Positions 33,637-43,325 of a stretch of DNA of 64,000 bases are shown in pieces. The notes below the pieces were generated by a model that saw nothing but the letters and a program-made list of their open reading frames with translations, was not told the DNA's origin and did not search any database. Location: the NCBI RefSeq assembly GCF_000208865.1, contig NC_018396.1, positions 2,008,630 through 2,072,629 of the forward strand, given 5' to 3'. Made by a program: the position numbers and the translations under genes. Position 1 is the first letter of the stretch. Each line of letters begins with the position of its first letter. Source of the stretch: Neospora caninum Liverpool. Its lineage: Eukaryota; Apicomplexa; Conoidasida; Eucoccidiorida; Sarcocystidae.

Positions 33637-36575
33637 CGTGTATGTGCCACTGCATGTGTTTATCGAGGGTTGGGTATAGTCGCGTTCGTGGGCCGCAGAG
33701 ACTGAGGTGGAGCGGACGCGATTTGGAAGCGTCGTCTGCTTTGCAGGCGGACGCCACGGCAAGAGTGCAGCCGTGGAGTGTTGAGATGGTGTTCCTCACT
33801 CTCACGCTAAAATAGTTCAACGGAGCCGGACAGCCGACACCGAACAGTCAAGGACTGTTCCTTCGAAAACGCTTCTCTTGGTCCGTCTCGCCTTTCTTCT
33901 TTTCCTTTCACCCGTTTTGTGTCTTTTTTCTTCGCGCAGCTCTGCCGCGTTTCTGTATTTGGTTTGCGTCCCCTCTCTCGCCCCTCGTGTTTGTCGTTTT
34001 GATTCCTTCGCCTCCTGTGTCGATTCTTTCCTTCGTCGCGCCGCCTGCTCAAAACTCGCTGCTTTTGGTGCTGCTTCCTGTCACCAGAGTGTGGTTCGCC
34101 GCAAGGTGAAAGAGCTGAGTCGGGTTTTTCTGTCTCTTCCACTGGAGTCTTTTCGGACGAAGATGAACGTCGCGTCTGACCAGGAAGCTGTCGACCTCCT
34201 TCATTCTCTCCCCTCGAAGGTCAGGCGAAACAACACGCGGCAGAGGCGCCAAAGGTTCTGGATTTTCCCTTTTGCATTTTCGCCAGTCTGTGGGCTGGAG
34301 CGGTCTCCGTTGACGGAGGAGCCGTCAAGGCAGAGTCTCGCCCTCTTCTTCCCGCTTTCCTCCCTGTCCTCAGTCTTCGTAGAAAACGGTCCGAAAACGA
34401 GCTCAGGCAGAGACTAGGACAAAGTCATCCTTGTGCTCTCTAGGTCGCTCCGTGTGTTTGTGTGTGTCGTTGGATACACAAAAGCGAACCCGAAGAAAGA
34501 GCGAAGACAGGTCTTCTGCCCTCGCTTGTTCCTCTGGAACGGGTACATCCTGCCCGGCTGTACCTGGGATCTCGTCTGCCCCGCTTTTTTTCGCTCTGTC
34601 CTTCTCCCTGGCGACTTCTGCGGTCTCTCGCGTGGGATGTTGGTCGCCTCTCTCGTGCCCCGCTTTCCTTCTTTGGCTGCCTAGTTCGTCTGTGCGCGTC
34701 CCTCGTTTCCTGTTTCGCCCCTGTCCGTCAGCTCGTCGCGGTCTACGCGCCACCCTGCGGCTTCGTCGCCTCTTCTGTCTTTCCAATCGCTTCCGTCTCT
34801 CTGTCTCTGTCTCGCTGTCTCGTCAGCCTGGCTCGTCCCCCCTGTGCACCTACGACGAAGAACGTCGCCAGGTTCTTTTCAGACCACGGCCCTCGGCCGC
34901 AGCGCCCTCGAACCCCGCGGGAGACGCTGCCTCTGAGGTGAACAAAAACTCAAAACCCGCACGTTTGCGGGGCCCCCTGCTGGACAGCAATGGGAAAACC
35001 AACTTGGAGCTTTGCATGCGGTGTGGGTTGGCGTCGCGCCGGCGAGACAGGCAACTCCCCTGGCGGGACCAAGACAGAGCCGCGCGCCGAGGGCCGGAGT
35101 CGGTTGAGACCGTATTTGCCTCTTCTCGCCTGAGGCGAGGGAACGGAGACCAAACGGGAGACGCGAGAGGGAAGGGACAGGCCGAGAGAAACACAGAGAG
35201 AAACAGAGAGAGAAACAGAGAGAGAAACAGAGAGAGGCAGGAATCGAGCGGGACGAGTACGGGGAGTTTTTTTCGAGGTGGGCGCTGCCGGACATCCTTT
35301 TCAACCGAGCGCAGCGCCTCGACGCGTTTGTGGCCTCGCGCACCGGACTGAGCCAGCGCGCGATGACACATTTTGTGTCACGTGCCTTTCTTTCGTTTTT
35401 GTGCCTGCATTTTCTTTTGTCTCGTCTCTCGGTGCGCATGTGGGCACGTGCGAGCTGCTGCGATGCGTGTGTGTCTTCGCTTCCTGGCGTTTCGTGTCTC
35501 TCAGGAAGAAGGGAGCGCCGTAGCTTTCCTTGGGGCACTGAAACGCGAGGTCGAGGACGCGCTTCACCGCGTGAAAGCTGTCTCGCACCACATGCGCGTT
35601 GCCGAAGCTAAAGTGAGCGCTCCGAGGGACCGCGGGAAACAAGGGACTTGCGCAGGGCGTTCTGCCGTCGCCGGAAACCGAGGGCAGAGAGGAGACAGGT
35701 GCGGGGTTCGGAGCGACTCGAAAAGGCGCCAGACACAGCGCAAGACACACAGGGGAAAAGGAGGAAACGGGGAGATGAGAACGAGAAGCGAAGGCGCAAA
35801 CGGCCACGTGGGCGAGGAACCTGAGACTGCAGGGAGAGGAAGGCAGGTCCGCCCTCGTGAGCGAACTGCGGTTGACGCAGACGGCAGCAATGCGGAGACT
35901 GAGGCGCTATCCTCAAGGATTGAACGATGGAAGGGAAGCGGCAAGAGGGAGCGGCACGGCGGGAGGAGAATGGCGCGTCGCCACGAGAAAGGCAGAATCA
36001 GGGACGCGACACAGAAAGTCGAGTGACTTGCCACCAGAAAGTGAAAAGGGAGTACGAGACTGACCAGAGAAGGCGAAAAAAAAAGGAGGATGCCCCGTCG
36101 TGCGTCGTTCGGTGCAATTGATACACACGCCTCTCGCGTGGCCGGATCTTCTTGTTCTTGTTCTTTTCGCATTTGGTTTTCAAGGTCACAGACAGCGAGG
36201 GATTCGCGCGGTTTGTTGAAGTCGCAGACGCAGAGGCCTCCAGCGACAGCCAACGAGACCGCCGAGAAGGACGGAGACGCGCGGGCGGAAGAGGACGCGC
36301 CAGCGAGGGAGAAGACTCTTCCGACGACGACGGACGTAAGGCAGAAAGCGGTGGAGAGGCGATCTGTTTGGGAAAACTGAGTCGAGAGCGCAGCCGCACA
36401 GACAGCGCCTGGCAAAGTAGCCGAGGTCCCGGCGTTTCACTGCTTCACTTTCCTTTCCGGACTGTCTCTTGCAGAGTCTTCCGACGTCTGCTGGCAAGCG
36501 ATTGACGGGCACCCTTTGGAAGAAGACATGGAGAGGGGTCTGTCTTCACGGAGAGGAGACGGAGCAGGCGGATAA
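30082..36575 (+). CDS. CSN3: COP9 signalosome subunit 3 (PCI-domain protein)
   Basis: CSN3 is a PCI-domain scaffold of the COP9 signalosome, which removes Nedd8 from cullin-RING ubiquitin ligases. Twelve exons join in phase to 584 residues: 30082..30297, 30529..30655, 31134..31283, 31566..31750, 32298..32447, 32625..32702, 33138..33383, 34088..34219, 34827..34937, 35505..35612, 36185..36335 and 36475..36575. Segments collinear with human CSN3 are 'SFEECSLGVCHLLALL', 'FAFDATVNFLERCRQ', 'SLRLLEPLLESTEKF', 'PSAFLQLCLRGRFYDRARRV', 'GEIWIALEEYEKAFDALDMA', 'AFKRFALVSLMLRGRV', 'VKELSRVFLSLPLESF', 'TYDEERRQVLFRP' and 'LKREVEDALHRV'. Exon 3 could instead start at 31185, and the exon 3/4 junction is the weakest. 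The human protein has 423 residues; the excess is in loops and in an acidic, arginine-rich tail. The proteasome lid subunit Rpn3 is related but fits less well. Confidence 0.82.
32842..32865. repeat. (TA)n microsatellite in CSN3 intron
   Basis: TA dinucleotide run in the intron between CSN3 exons 6 and 7. Confidence 0.95.
33604..33634. repeat. (TA)n microsatellite in CSN3 intron
   Basis: TA dinucleotide run in the intron between CSN3 exons 7 and 8. Confidence 0.95.
35186..35237. repeat. 12-bp purine minisatellite in CSN3 intron
   Basis: About four tandem copies of GAGAGAAACAGA with small changes, in the intron between CSN3 exons 9 and 10. Confidence 0.85.
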
Positions 36576-38345
36576 ACGGAGAGTCGCGGCTGTCGCTCTT
36601 CAGAAAGCCGCGTTACACTTACCGCGGCTTTTACGCAGACGCGGGGAAACACCCACGCTTCACTTGCATCTGTATATTTGCATATATATATATATATATA
36701 TATATATTAGCCGTGCAACTGTGCATAAATGCGTATCCGGGTTCGAAGTCAACTTCCACAGTTGTATTAAAAAAGCGGCTCGTTTCTCACTCCGCAGTCG
36801 ACAGTCTCACCCCAGCACCTGGCGAAGACCGCAGTCGGGAGTTCAGGCACGCGTGCGAGACGTTCGCAGTTCGTGCCACGCTGATTAAATTGCTGTGGTT
36901 GCCGGAACAGCGGCGCGATTTCCCTAATTGATTTGAACACATTTCAAAGGAAAAGAAAGCTTTTGGATAAACAGAACGATCTAAAAAGGATTCTTCGGAA
37001 AATGTAGATGCTGATCGGGCGAGAGGCCGCTGTTCTTGCGCCTTCTCTCCGAAGGCTGTTCTTCGGCGCCCACAGGGGCCCACAGTCGAGGGTTTGAATT
37101 CCAGCGCTTGCACGTGCGTTGAGTCCGATCCTTCGGATCTACAGCGTTACTTCGCGCACGTTCTTGTCGCGAACATTTGTTTTCGCGCGATTTCCCTCAC
37201 AGCGAAGCAGAAGCTGCAACGCTTAGAACACACGGCGAGGTCCAGCTCCAGCGGCCTCGCCTTGGCGCTGGATCCGCCACTGCGGTAGTAGCTTCGTAGG
37301 GGGGGCGTGACTGCGCATGCTCTTCCAAAGACCTTTCCCTAGATTTGCACGAAATACCGCGATCCGCTCTCCCAGCTCTGTCTTCGCCGTCAGCTTCAAT
37401 TCGCCAGCACACATTCCCACTGTGTGCGCACCCTCTCTTTCCCTGCGTCCGCGTAGCCAGTCGCGCCCACAGGCACAAGTCCAGGTTTCCAGAAAGTAGA
37501 GAAGCAGAGATCTCCTTTGACTTCGGCTGCGGCGAGCGCCAGTCGCGAAGCGCCGAGATTCTCTGTAAACACCTTGGCCACGCTGGCGGGCGGTGCCTCG
37601 CGGGATTTCGCAACCGGAGCGCTCCCTCCGGCAGTCTCCCGCTATCCACCCCACTTCCTGGCTTTCAGCCGGAAGAGGCACAGGCCGGGGAAGTGCGTCG
37701 CGAAATGTGACCGTGGCAGAATCCGTCTCTTCCAGATTCGTATCGCGCGACAGGGGGGCTCTGTTGTCGGGAGAATACACCTTTTCTTTTTCTTCCCTGT
37801 TCTCTCAAGACCAAGGGACACGGCGCCGCACAGGCCTTCCTGTGTTTGCGTTTCGCTGGAAGGTTCCCTCTTTAACCGTGCCGCAGCAGTAACTTCGATT
37901 TAATATAACGCCTGCCTGGCTTCGGCTCCACGCTCACTCACATCTTGGGAGACACACTGTCTGTGCGTTCGGACTTCCTCCAGCAGTCGACTGGTCCGAC
38001 CTTCCACATGTGTTCGCTTCTCTGTGTATCTCGCGTGTCGTGTGCGCCGGACGGCTGAGAGAAGTGTTCTGTACGGTGGATCAGGATCGACGTTTCCAGG
38101 TGGTCCTTTGTACGCATGTATTCTTCACAAGAAACAAAACCTTCCCTTTGAAACGAAACCAGGAGAGAGCCGAGCCGCGACTCGCGAGCTCGTATAAAAA
38201 GTGAGGAGCCACAGTCGCCGCATGAACGCGTGGGAGAAACCTTCCGGACGGTCTGAGAGAAAACGTTTGGCCGCGCCGGCGCGCCACAGAAAAAGAGCTC
38301 ACCAGCACACGCGACGGAACGAAAGTGCGGGCACGTCGACTTTTC
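36576..38345. other. Intergenic between convergent genes
   Basis: 3' regions of CSN3 (+) and of the 1659-residue protein (-). It contains a (TA)n run at 36682-36708. GC-rich open frames at 37197-37780 lie in several overlapping phases without a domain and are not called. Confidence 0.4.
36682..36708. repeat. (TA)n microsatellite
   Basis: TA dinucleotide run about 110 bases after the CSN3 stop codon. Confidence 0.95.
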
Positions 38346-41300
38346 TCAGAGTCTTGGATTGGCGCTCCCTTGCTTTTTCTGCAGTTCGAGGTTGAATCGC
38401 CGTCGCTTGATTTCTTCCCACCTTTTTCGGTGGCGTTCTTCGCCTTCTTTTGACCGCGTTTTCTTCTTCTTCGGCTCGCCCTCTCTCGCTCCGTCCCCCG
38501 TCCCGGTCCCACTGGCCCCAGGCTTCGTGCCTGGCTGCTCACCTTGCCCCGCAAAGAGCAGCGAGAAGCACAGCTGTCTCTGCGACTCCTCGCTTCGCTC
38601 CTTGTCACCCGCACCCGCTCCGCCTGCTGGCCGCGACTGGCTTCCAGCCCGGTACCGATCTGCAGTGTAGAGATTCGACAGCACGGCGTCTCCAGAGAGC
38701 GGCCTCTGGTGAATGAAGACGTCCAAGTCGAGAGACGCCAGGAGGGAAGCGCGGTCTTTGTCTCCAGAAAAAAGCCGCATCTCGTTCGCTTTCTCGCGGC
38801 TTCCCTTCTCTTTGGCGCCGTCGACCAACCCACACACAGGTCGCCCGTGAGAGAAGAGCGGCGAGTGCCTCGCGCGGTCTCCCGCCTCCGTCTCGCCCTT
38901 CCGCGCAAGCGACGGCTCCTGCGCGTCCGGCCACGCCCCGGAGGGAGGCGCACTGTCCCCCCGTCGGCTTCCCTCGCTTTCCGCGCCCAGTCGAGCCAGC
39001 CGGGTCTCCTCCGCCGCCGAGGCGCCGCCGGGGCGGCTCCCAATCCCCCCTGGAGCCTGCCGGGGGATCCGCTCGCCCGGCTTCTCGGAGACGGCGCGTC
39101 CCAGGGAAATCCCCGCGGGGAAACGGCCCTCCACACCCAGGGGCGGGAGGCCACAAGTGGAAAGGGGAGGCGGCGCAGCCGAGGCAGACGAGGGCGAGGA
39201 CGGCGAAGCCGCCGCAGCCAGCCCAGGCGGCGGTCCAGCTCTCTGGGAAGGCAACACGTCCCCGCGCGGGTCTCCGAGGGGCGAAGAAGAGCGGACGGAG
39301 GGTGGCGTCGAGAACGGAGAGGCGACGGAGACCTGAGAAGCCGGCCCGAGTTCCAGCTGGCCTGGCGCCGCAGTCCTCACGCTCTCAGACGCGACGTCAC
39401 TCGCCTTTTTCAACGCAGGATTTCCGCCGACTCTCCTGGCGGCGCCGTGGGACGCCCCGACGCAGTTGTCAACCCTCGCCTGCTCGCCGTCCGAGGCCTC
39501 GCCCTCCTCCTTCTCTCCCTCGTCGCCCGCTTCCTTCTCTGCGGCTACCTGGCTAGGTCGCCGCCTCGGCTCCGCCGCACCGCCGAGGCTCTCAATCCCA
39601 CGCGCGACGCTCGGCGCCGAGGAAGACGCATGCGGGGCGAAGGCCGAGGCGGCGCGAAGCAGCGGCGCGGGCAAAAGGGACGAAAGGACCGACGCTTCAC
39701 TGGGGCACGCCTGCCGAAGCCAGGAAGCGACTGCGTCCTGTGCACTCACGGACACGCTTCTTGAAGAAGCGGAGGAAGACAAAGACGTCAAAGTGGAGAG
39801 AGAAGAGGGAGGCGAACCCGCAGACGGATGCCGAGGCGCCTCAAGGCCTTGGCTTGTGGCGACGGCTCCCTGGGACTCCTCGACGCTCTTGGACGAACTG
39901 TGAGAATCCTGTGCTTCCGGCGCTTCCCCTTCTTGTCGGTTTGATCCCTCGCGACTTTCCCCTTCCAGAGGCTCCTCGTGTTCGCTCGTTTGTGCTGCCT
40001 GCGCTCCCCCCACGAGTCTCCCCGACCGAGCTTCGCCCCTGACGGCCAACAGGGGCGGCGCCTGTTCTGAAAATGTCCATTTCCGCGTCTCCTCTGCGGT
40101 ATCTGCTTCGCCCCTCTGCGGGGCATTTGTTGCCGATTCGTCCTTCTCTGCGCGCTCGCCTCTCCCCTCGCCGCAATCTCCCTGCCGACCTCCAGACCCT
40201 CCGTCCTCTCCTGCTTGGGCCTTCGGGGCGTCGGCGCCGCCTTCCCCCTTCTTCCCGCCGTCGACTTCGCCTTCGCCGTGTCCGCCTCTCCGCTCGCTCG
40301 CCTCTCTCCTCTCCTCGCGGCCGTCCCTGTCGGCCTTTCCAGTCTGTTCGCGCCCGAGAGGAAGGCACAGATGGACCTGCGCGTGCCCAGTTGTCTCTGG
40401 CGCCTCGGGCGCTGCGTGCATGCCGTCGCCCGAACGCCGCGGGCTTCTCGCGAAGTCGAGACCCGACAAAACAGAACGCGCACCCCAACTGCTGCGATCC
40501 GACGAGGAGGAAAAGGAAACCACGGAAGGAGGGGAAACGGAAGCCGAGGAAGAGGAAGGTAAGGAAGAAAAGGAAGGTGAGGACGAAGAGGAAGGTAAGG
40601 AAGAAAAGGAAGGGACGGACGAAGAAGGTACGGACGAAGAGGAAGGTAACGGCGGGGGAGAAAGGAAAGATGAAGGTAACGAAGAAGCAAGGGAAGGGGA
40701 TGGTGAGGAAGGAGACAGACAGGAGGAATGAACAGGAGACGAAGCACCAGGAGAGAGAGCATGAGGAGGGCCAGGCGAAGCTGGCGGCAAAGAGACAGCT
40801 AGGAGGGAGCCTGGGGGAGAGGCAGGAGCAGGTGACACTGGGCGACAAGGCGGCAAGGACGAAGGGTGGCCAGACAAAGACGCGGGCACAGGAGAGGAAG
40901 ACGAACTGCGGAAAGAGGAGCGAGACACTGAAGCCGCGGGGCCGTGCGGCAGAGCAGGCGGCGAGACGAGGGGAAGGGAGGGGAGAGACGTTTGAGCACA
41001 GGGCGACGCACACGACAAAACGGGAGAAAGAGCGTCCCGACACGAAGGAGAGAGAGGTGCCGAAGACTCGCCAGACGGGGCCTGGACCTGAGACGTGCCC
41101 GCTCCTCTCGACCGGGTCTCACTCTCGTCCGAGAGAAGAGCGTATGCACGCCCTGTCGCCTTCCTGTTTGGATTTTCACTCGACTTCTCCGACACTTCAG
41201 GTTCCTTCGCTTCTTGTACCGCCGCCTCCCCCGGGCTTCGCACCTTCAAATTCCTTCTCTCTCTTCTCAAAGCCTCTAGATCGCCCCTGTCGGTACCGTC

Positions 41301-43325
41301 TCCGATCTTCACCGCTGCATGTCCCCCTCGCCCCCTTCTTCGCCCCGTGTCTCTCCTCTCTCGCGCTCTCCCTCTTCTCTCTCCTGGCCCTGCCGCCTTC
41401 GGTTCTGCCTCCTCTCTCTCCCTCTCCTGTCTCTCCATCTCATCTCTCTCCCTCCGGCGTTTCCTCACTCCCTCTCGGGCCTCGCTCGCCTCCTGGGACG
41501 CGCGCCTGCGCCTGGCGACTCTCCCTGTCTGGGGTCCTTCCCTGAGTCCCTTCTGAGCCTCGCCTGTGGGGCCGGAATCGTGCACCAGCCGCAAGAGCAC
41601 TTGGGAGAAGGCCAGGAGCTCCTCTGCAGTCTGCGCGGTCACGTGGCGTGCGTCGTCCATGTCCTGGGAAAACCGCTGAAACAGAAGCGCGAAGCGGCCT
41701 TTCAGTTCGCGCCGCAGCCATCCATTCTGCGCACAGGGACACGCCGCCGCTGTGCAGGGCGGCGCGACGGACGGACGAGAACTCGATACATCCGACGAAC
41801 AGTTCCGAGAAGGAGAAGGCGAAGAGGAGGCGGGACGAGGCTGCGGATGTCGCCGTGTCTTCGTCGCGGCGGTCCTGGGAAAAGAGGTATTTTCGCGGGG
41901 CGTTCGCTGATCCGCAAGAGGACGCTCACGGCGAGAAGGTGAGTGTTCTTCACGAGGCCAAGCAGACGGTGCGGAAGCGCAGGTGTCCAGAGGAGGCAGC
42001 GTGAACTGTGCCTCCCGGTCGTCTCGGCTTGCCGTCTCTCCGTCTTCGTCTCCATCCGAGTCTGTCCACGCGTCTTCCCCTTCTGAGTCTTCGCGCTCGT
42101 CTTCACTCTTCTCGCCGTCGCCTTGTTCCGCGACTGCCGACGGCTCCAGCGCGGCGTGCCGTCCAAGGACCTTCAGTCTTCTCCGCGCCTGCGGCGCCCC
42201 CACACGCGCCTTCTCGTCGCGGCTCTCGCGTACCCCCTTCGGTCCTCCGCGTCTGTCCGGCGCATGCTCACCCGCTGCGCCCCTCGCCGAGTCTGCAAAA
42301 GAGCGGGAGGAACGTACGGACGGAGCCTGCGAGGAGGTCGGTCTCGAGGCGCGCCACGCTCCGCACGCCCGTCCAGCGAGAGCGGAGGACGACGCGGACG
42401 GGGCAGAAGACGAACAGGAGCTCGCCGGAGAAGACGCCGAGCGAGAGGAAGAATCCCAGGCAGCAGCGGTCGCGACACTGCTTCGCTTTTGACTTTCTTC
42501 CACGGCGGCGCACCCCGCGACGCGGGAACTCTGTTTGCCTCGAAGTGTGCTGGCCTTTCTCTCTGTCTTCGCGGCCTCTCCACGCAACACTCTGCGCTTT
42601 TTTTTCTCCGCAGATCCACACGCCTTTTCCTCCGGCTGCGGGCTCATCGTGTCTGCGCCCCAGCGATCCGCCGCGTCGGGTCTCGAGCCACTCTGTTCGC
42701 TGTCTTCCCCGTCGTTTTCTCCGGCTGCGTCTCCCCGTTGCCCGCCGTGCTCTTGAGAGTCCTCGCCCCCGGGGCAGACCACGGCGGGGCTGTCTCCACC
42801 TGGCGAACGGGCTCTCTCGCCCCGCGCCGCAGTCGCCCTTGGTCGGCCGCGGGGGCCCGCAGGAGCGCGTGCCGCAGACGCTGGCCTCGAATTCGCGATC
42901 GTGCGTCGTCTCTTTCGCTCTTCGTGCTCCACGCGCTCTCTTTCAACGTCTGCGAGATCGACGAGGACGACGCCACGGCGCGGCTTCGCGTCCTGCCTGC
43001 CCGTCAGCGGGAAGAACCGCGAAGAAGAAGAAGACGAAAGAGAACGAGAAGAAGGGACGAGGGTGCCGTCGGCAGGCAGCCGTTGGGCGGCAGGCTCTTC
43101 GTGGAGTCTTGTCTCCCGGTGCGGAGACTGAGAGGCAGAGAAGGGAGCCGGGCTGACGAGATGGTGAGGTTCTTCGTCTCGAGGAGGCGATCCCACCGTT
43201 TCGCCGGCGCTCAGCGTCTTTGCATGCAGTGGAGGAGCTTGAGAAAGCCGCTCTGGCTCTCCGCCCGCCTTCGATTCCGGCCCAGGTCTTCTCCCCTCAC
43301 CATCTTCCCACTCTTCGTCGCCCAT
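38346..43325 (-). CDS. 1659-residue disordered protein, single exon
   Basis: Continuous minus-strand frame of 1660 codons in strongly GC-rich sequence. The start ATG at 43325 has a good context (gcgATGGGC) and begins MGDEEWEDGEGRR. Almost the whole protein is low complexity: basic and acidic repeats, serine/proline blocks (about residues 880-1000, on the + strand near 40500-40750, encoded by GAA/GGA-type repeats) and runs such as SSSSSPSFSSLPSSSS. Two short stretches look less random: one near residues 530-580 (ELKGRFALLFQRFSQDMDD..TAEELLAFSQVLLRLV), which looks helical, and the end (SLDLDVFIHQRPLSGDAVLSNLYTADRY, given here as the region about 1545-1575). The last residues are a basic helix (KRWEEIKRRRFNLELQKK). 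No catalytic domain is visible. A nuclear or RNA-associated role would fit the composition but is only a guess. The long plus-strand frames over the same bases are shadows. Confidence 0.75.
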   Translation of the reverse strand: MGDEEWEDGEGRRPGPESKAGGEPERLSQAPPLHAKTLSAGETVGSPPRDEEPHHLVSPAPFSASQSPHRETRLHEEPAAQRLPADGTLVPSSRSLSSSSSSRFFPLTGRQDAKPRRGVVLVDLADVERERVEHEERKRRRTIANSRPASAARAPAGPRGRPRATAARGERARSPGGDSPAVVCPGGEDSQEHGGQRGDAAGENDGEDSEQSGSRPDAADRWGADTMSPQPEEKACGSAEKKKRRVLRGEAAKTERKASTLRGKQSSRVAGCAAVEESQKRSSVATAAAWDSSSRSASSPASSCSSSAPSASSSALAGRACGAWRASRPTSSQAPSVRSSRSFADSARGAAGEHAPDRRGGPKGVRESRDEKARVGAPQARRRLKVLGRHAALEPSAVAEQGDGEKSEDEREDSEGEDAWTDSDGDEDGETASRDDREAQFTLPPLDTCASAPSAWPREEHSPSRRERPLADQRTPRENTSFPRTAATKTRRHPQPRPASSSPSPSRNCSSDVSSSRPSVAPPCTAAACPCAQNGWLRRELKGRFALLFQRFSQDMDDARHVTAQTAEELLAFSQVLLRLVHDSGPTGEAQKGLREGPQTGRVARRRRASQEASEAREGVRKRRRERDEMERQEREREEAEPKAAGPGERRGRARERRDTGRRRGRGGHAAVKIGDGTDRGDLEALRRERRNLKVRSPGEAAVQEAKEPEVSEKSSENPNRKATGRAYALLSDESETRSRGAGTSQVQAPSGESSAPLSPSCRDALSPVLSCASPCAQTSLPSLPLVSPPALPHGPAASVSRSSFRSSSSSPVPASLSGHPSSLPPCRPVSPAPASPPGSLLAVSLPPASPGPPHALSPGASSPVHSSCLSPSSPSPSLASSLPSSFLSPPPLPSSSSVPSSSVPSFSSLPSSSSSPSFSSLPSSSSASVSPPSVVSFSSSSDRSSWGARSVLSGLDFARSPRRSGDGMHAAPEAPETTGHAQVHLCLPLGREQTGKADRDGREERREASERRGGHGEGEVDGGKKGEGGADAPKAQAGEDGGSGGRQGDCGEGRGERAEKDESATNAPQRGEADTAEETRKWTFSEQAPPLLAVRGEARSGRLVGGAQAAQTSEHEEPLEGESREGSNRQEGEAPEAQDSHSSSKSVEESQGAVATSQGLEAPRHPSAGSPPSSLSTLTSLSSSASSRSVSVSAQDAVASWLRQACPSEASVLSSLLPAPLLRAASAFAPHASSSAPSVARGIESLGGAAEPRRRPSQVAAEKEAGDEGEKEEGEASDGEQARVDNCVGASHGAARRVGGNPALKKASDVASESVRTAAPGQLELGPASQVSVASPFSTPPSVRSSSPLGDPRGDVLPSQRAGPPPGLAAAASPSSPSSASAAPPPLSTCGLPPLGVEGRFPAGISLGRAVSEKPGERIPRQAPGGIGSRPGGASAAEETRLARLGAESEGSRRGDSAPPSGAWPDAQEPSLARKGETEAGDRARHSPLFSHGRPVCGLVDGAKEKGSREKANEMRLFSGDKDRASLLASLDLDVFIHQRPLSGDAVLSNLYTADRYRAGSQSRPAGGAGAGDKERSEESQRQLCFSLLFAGQGEQPGTKPGASGTGTGDGAREGEPKKKKTRSKEGEERHRKRWEEIKRRRFNLELQKKQGSANPRL

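Noticed and set aside
38544..39764. Plus-strand open frame of 406 codons
   Set aside because: Antisense shadow of the end of the same minus-strand gene.
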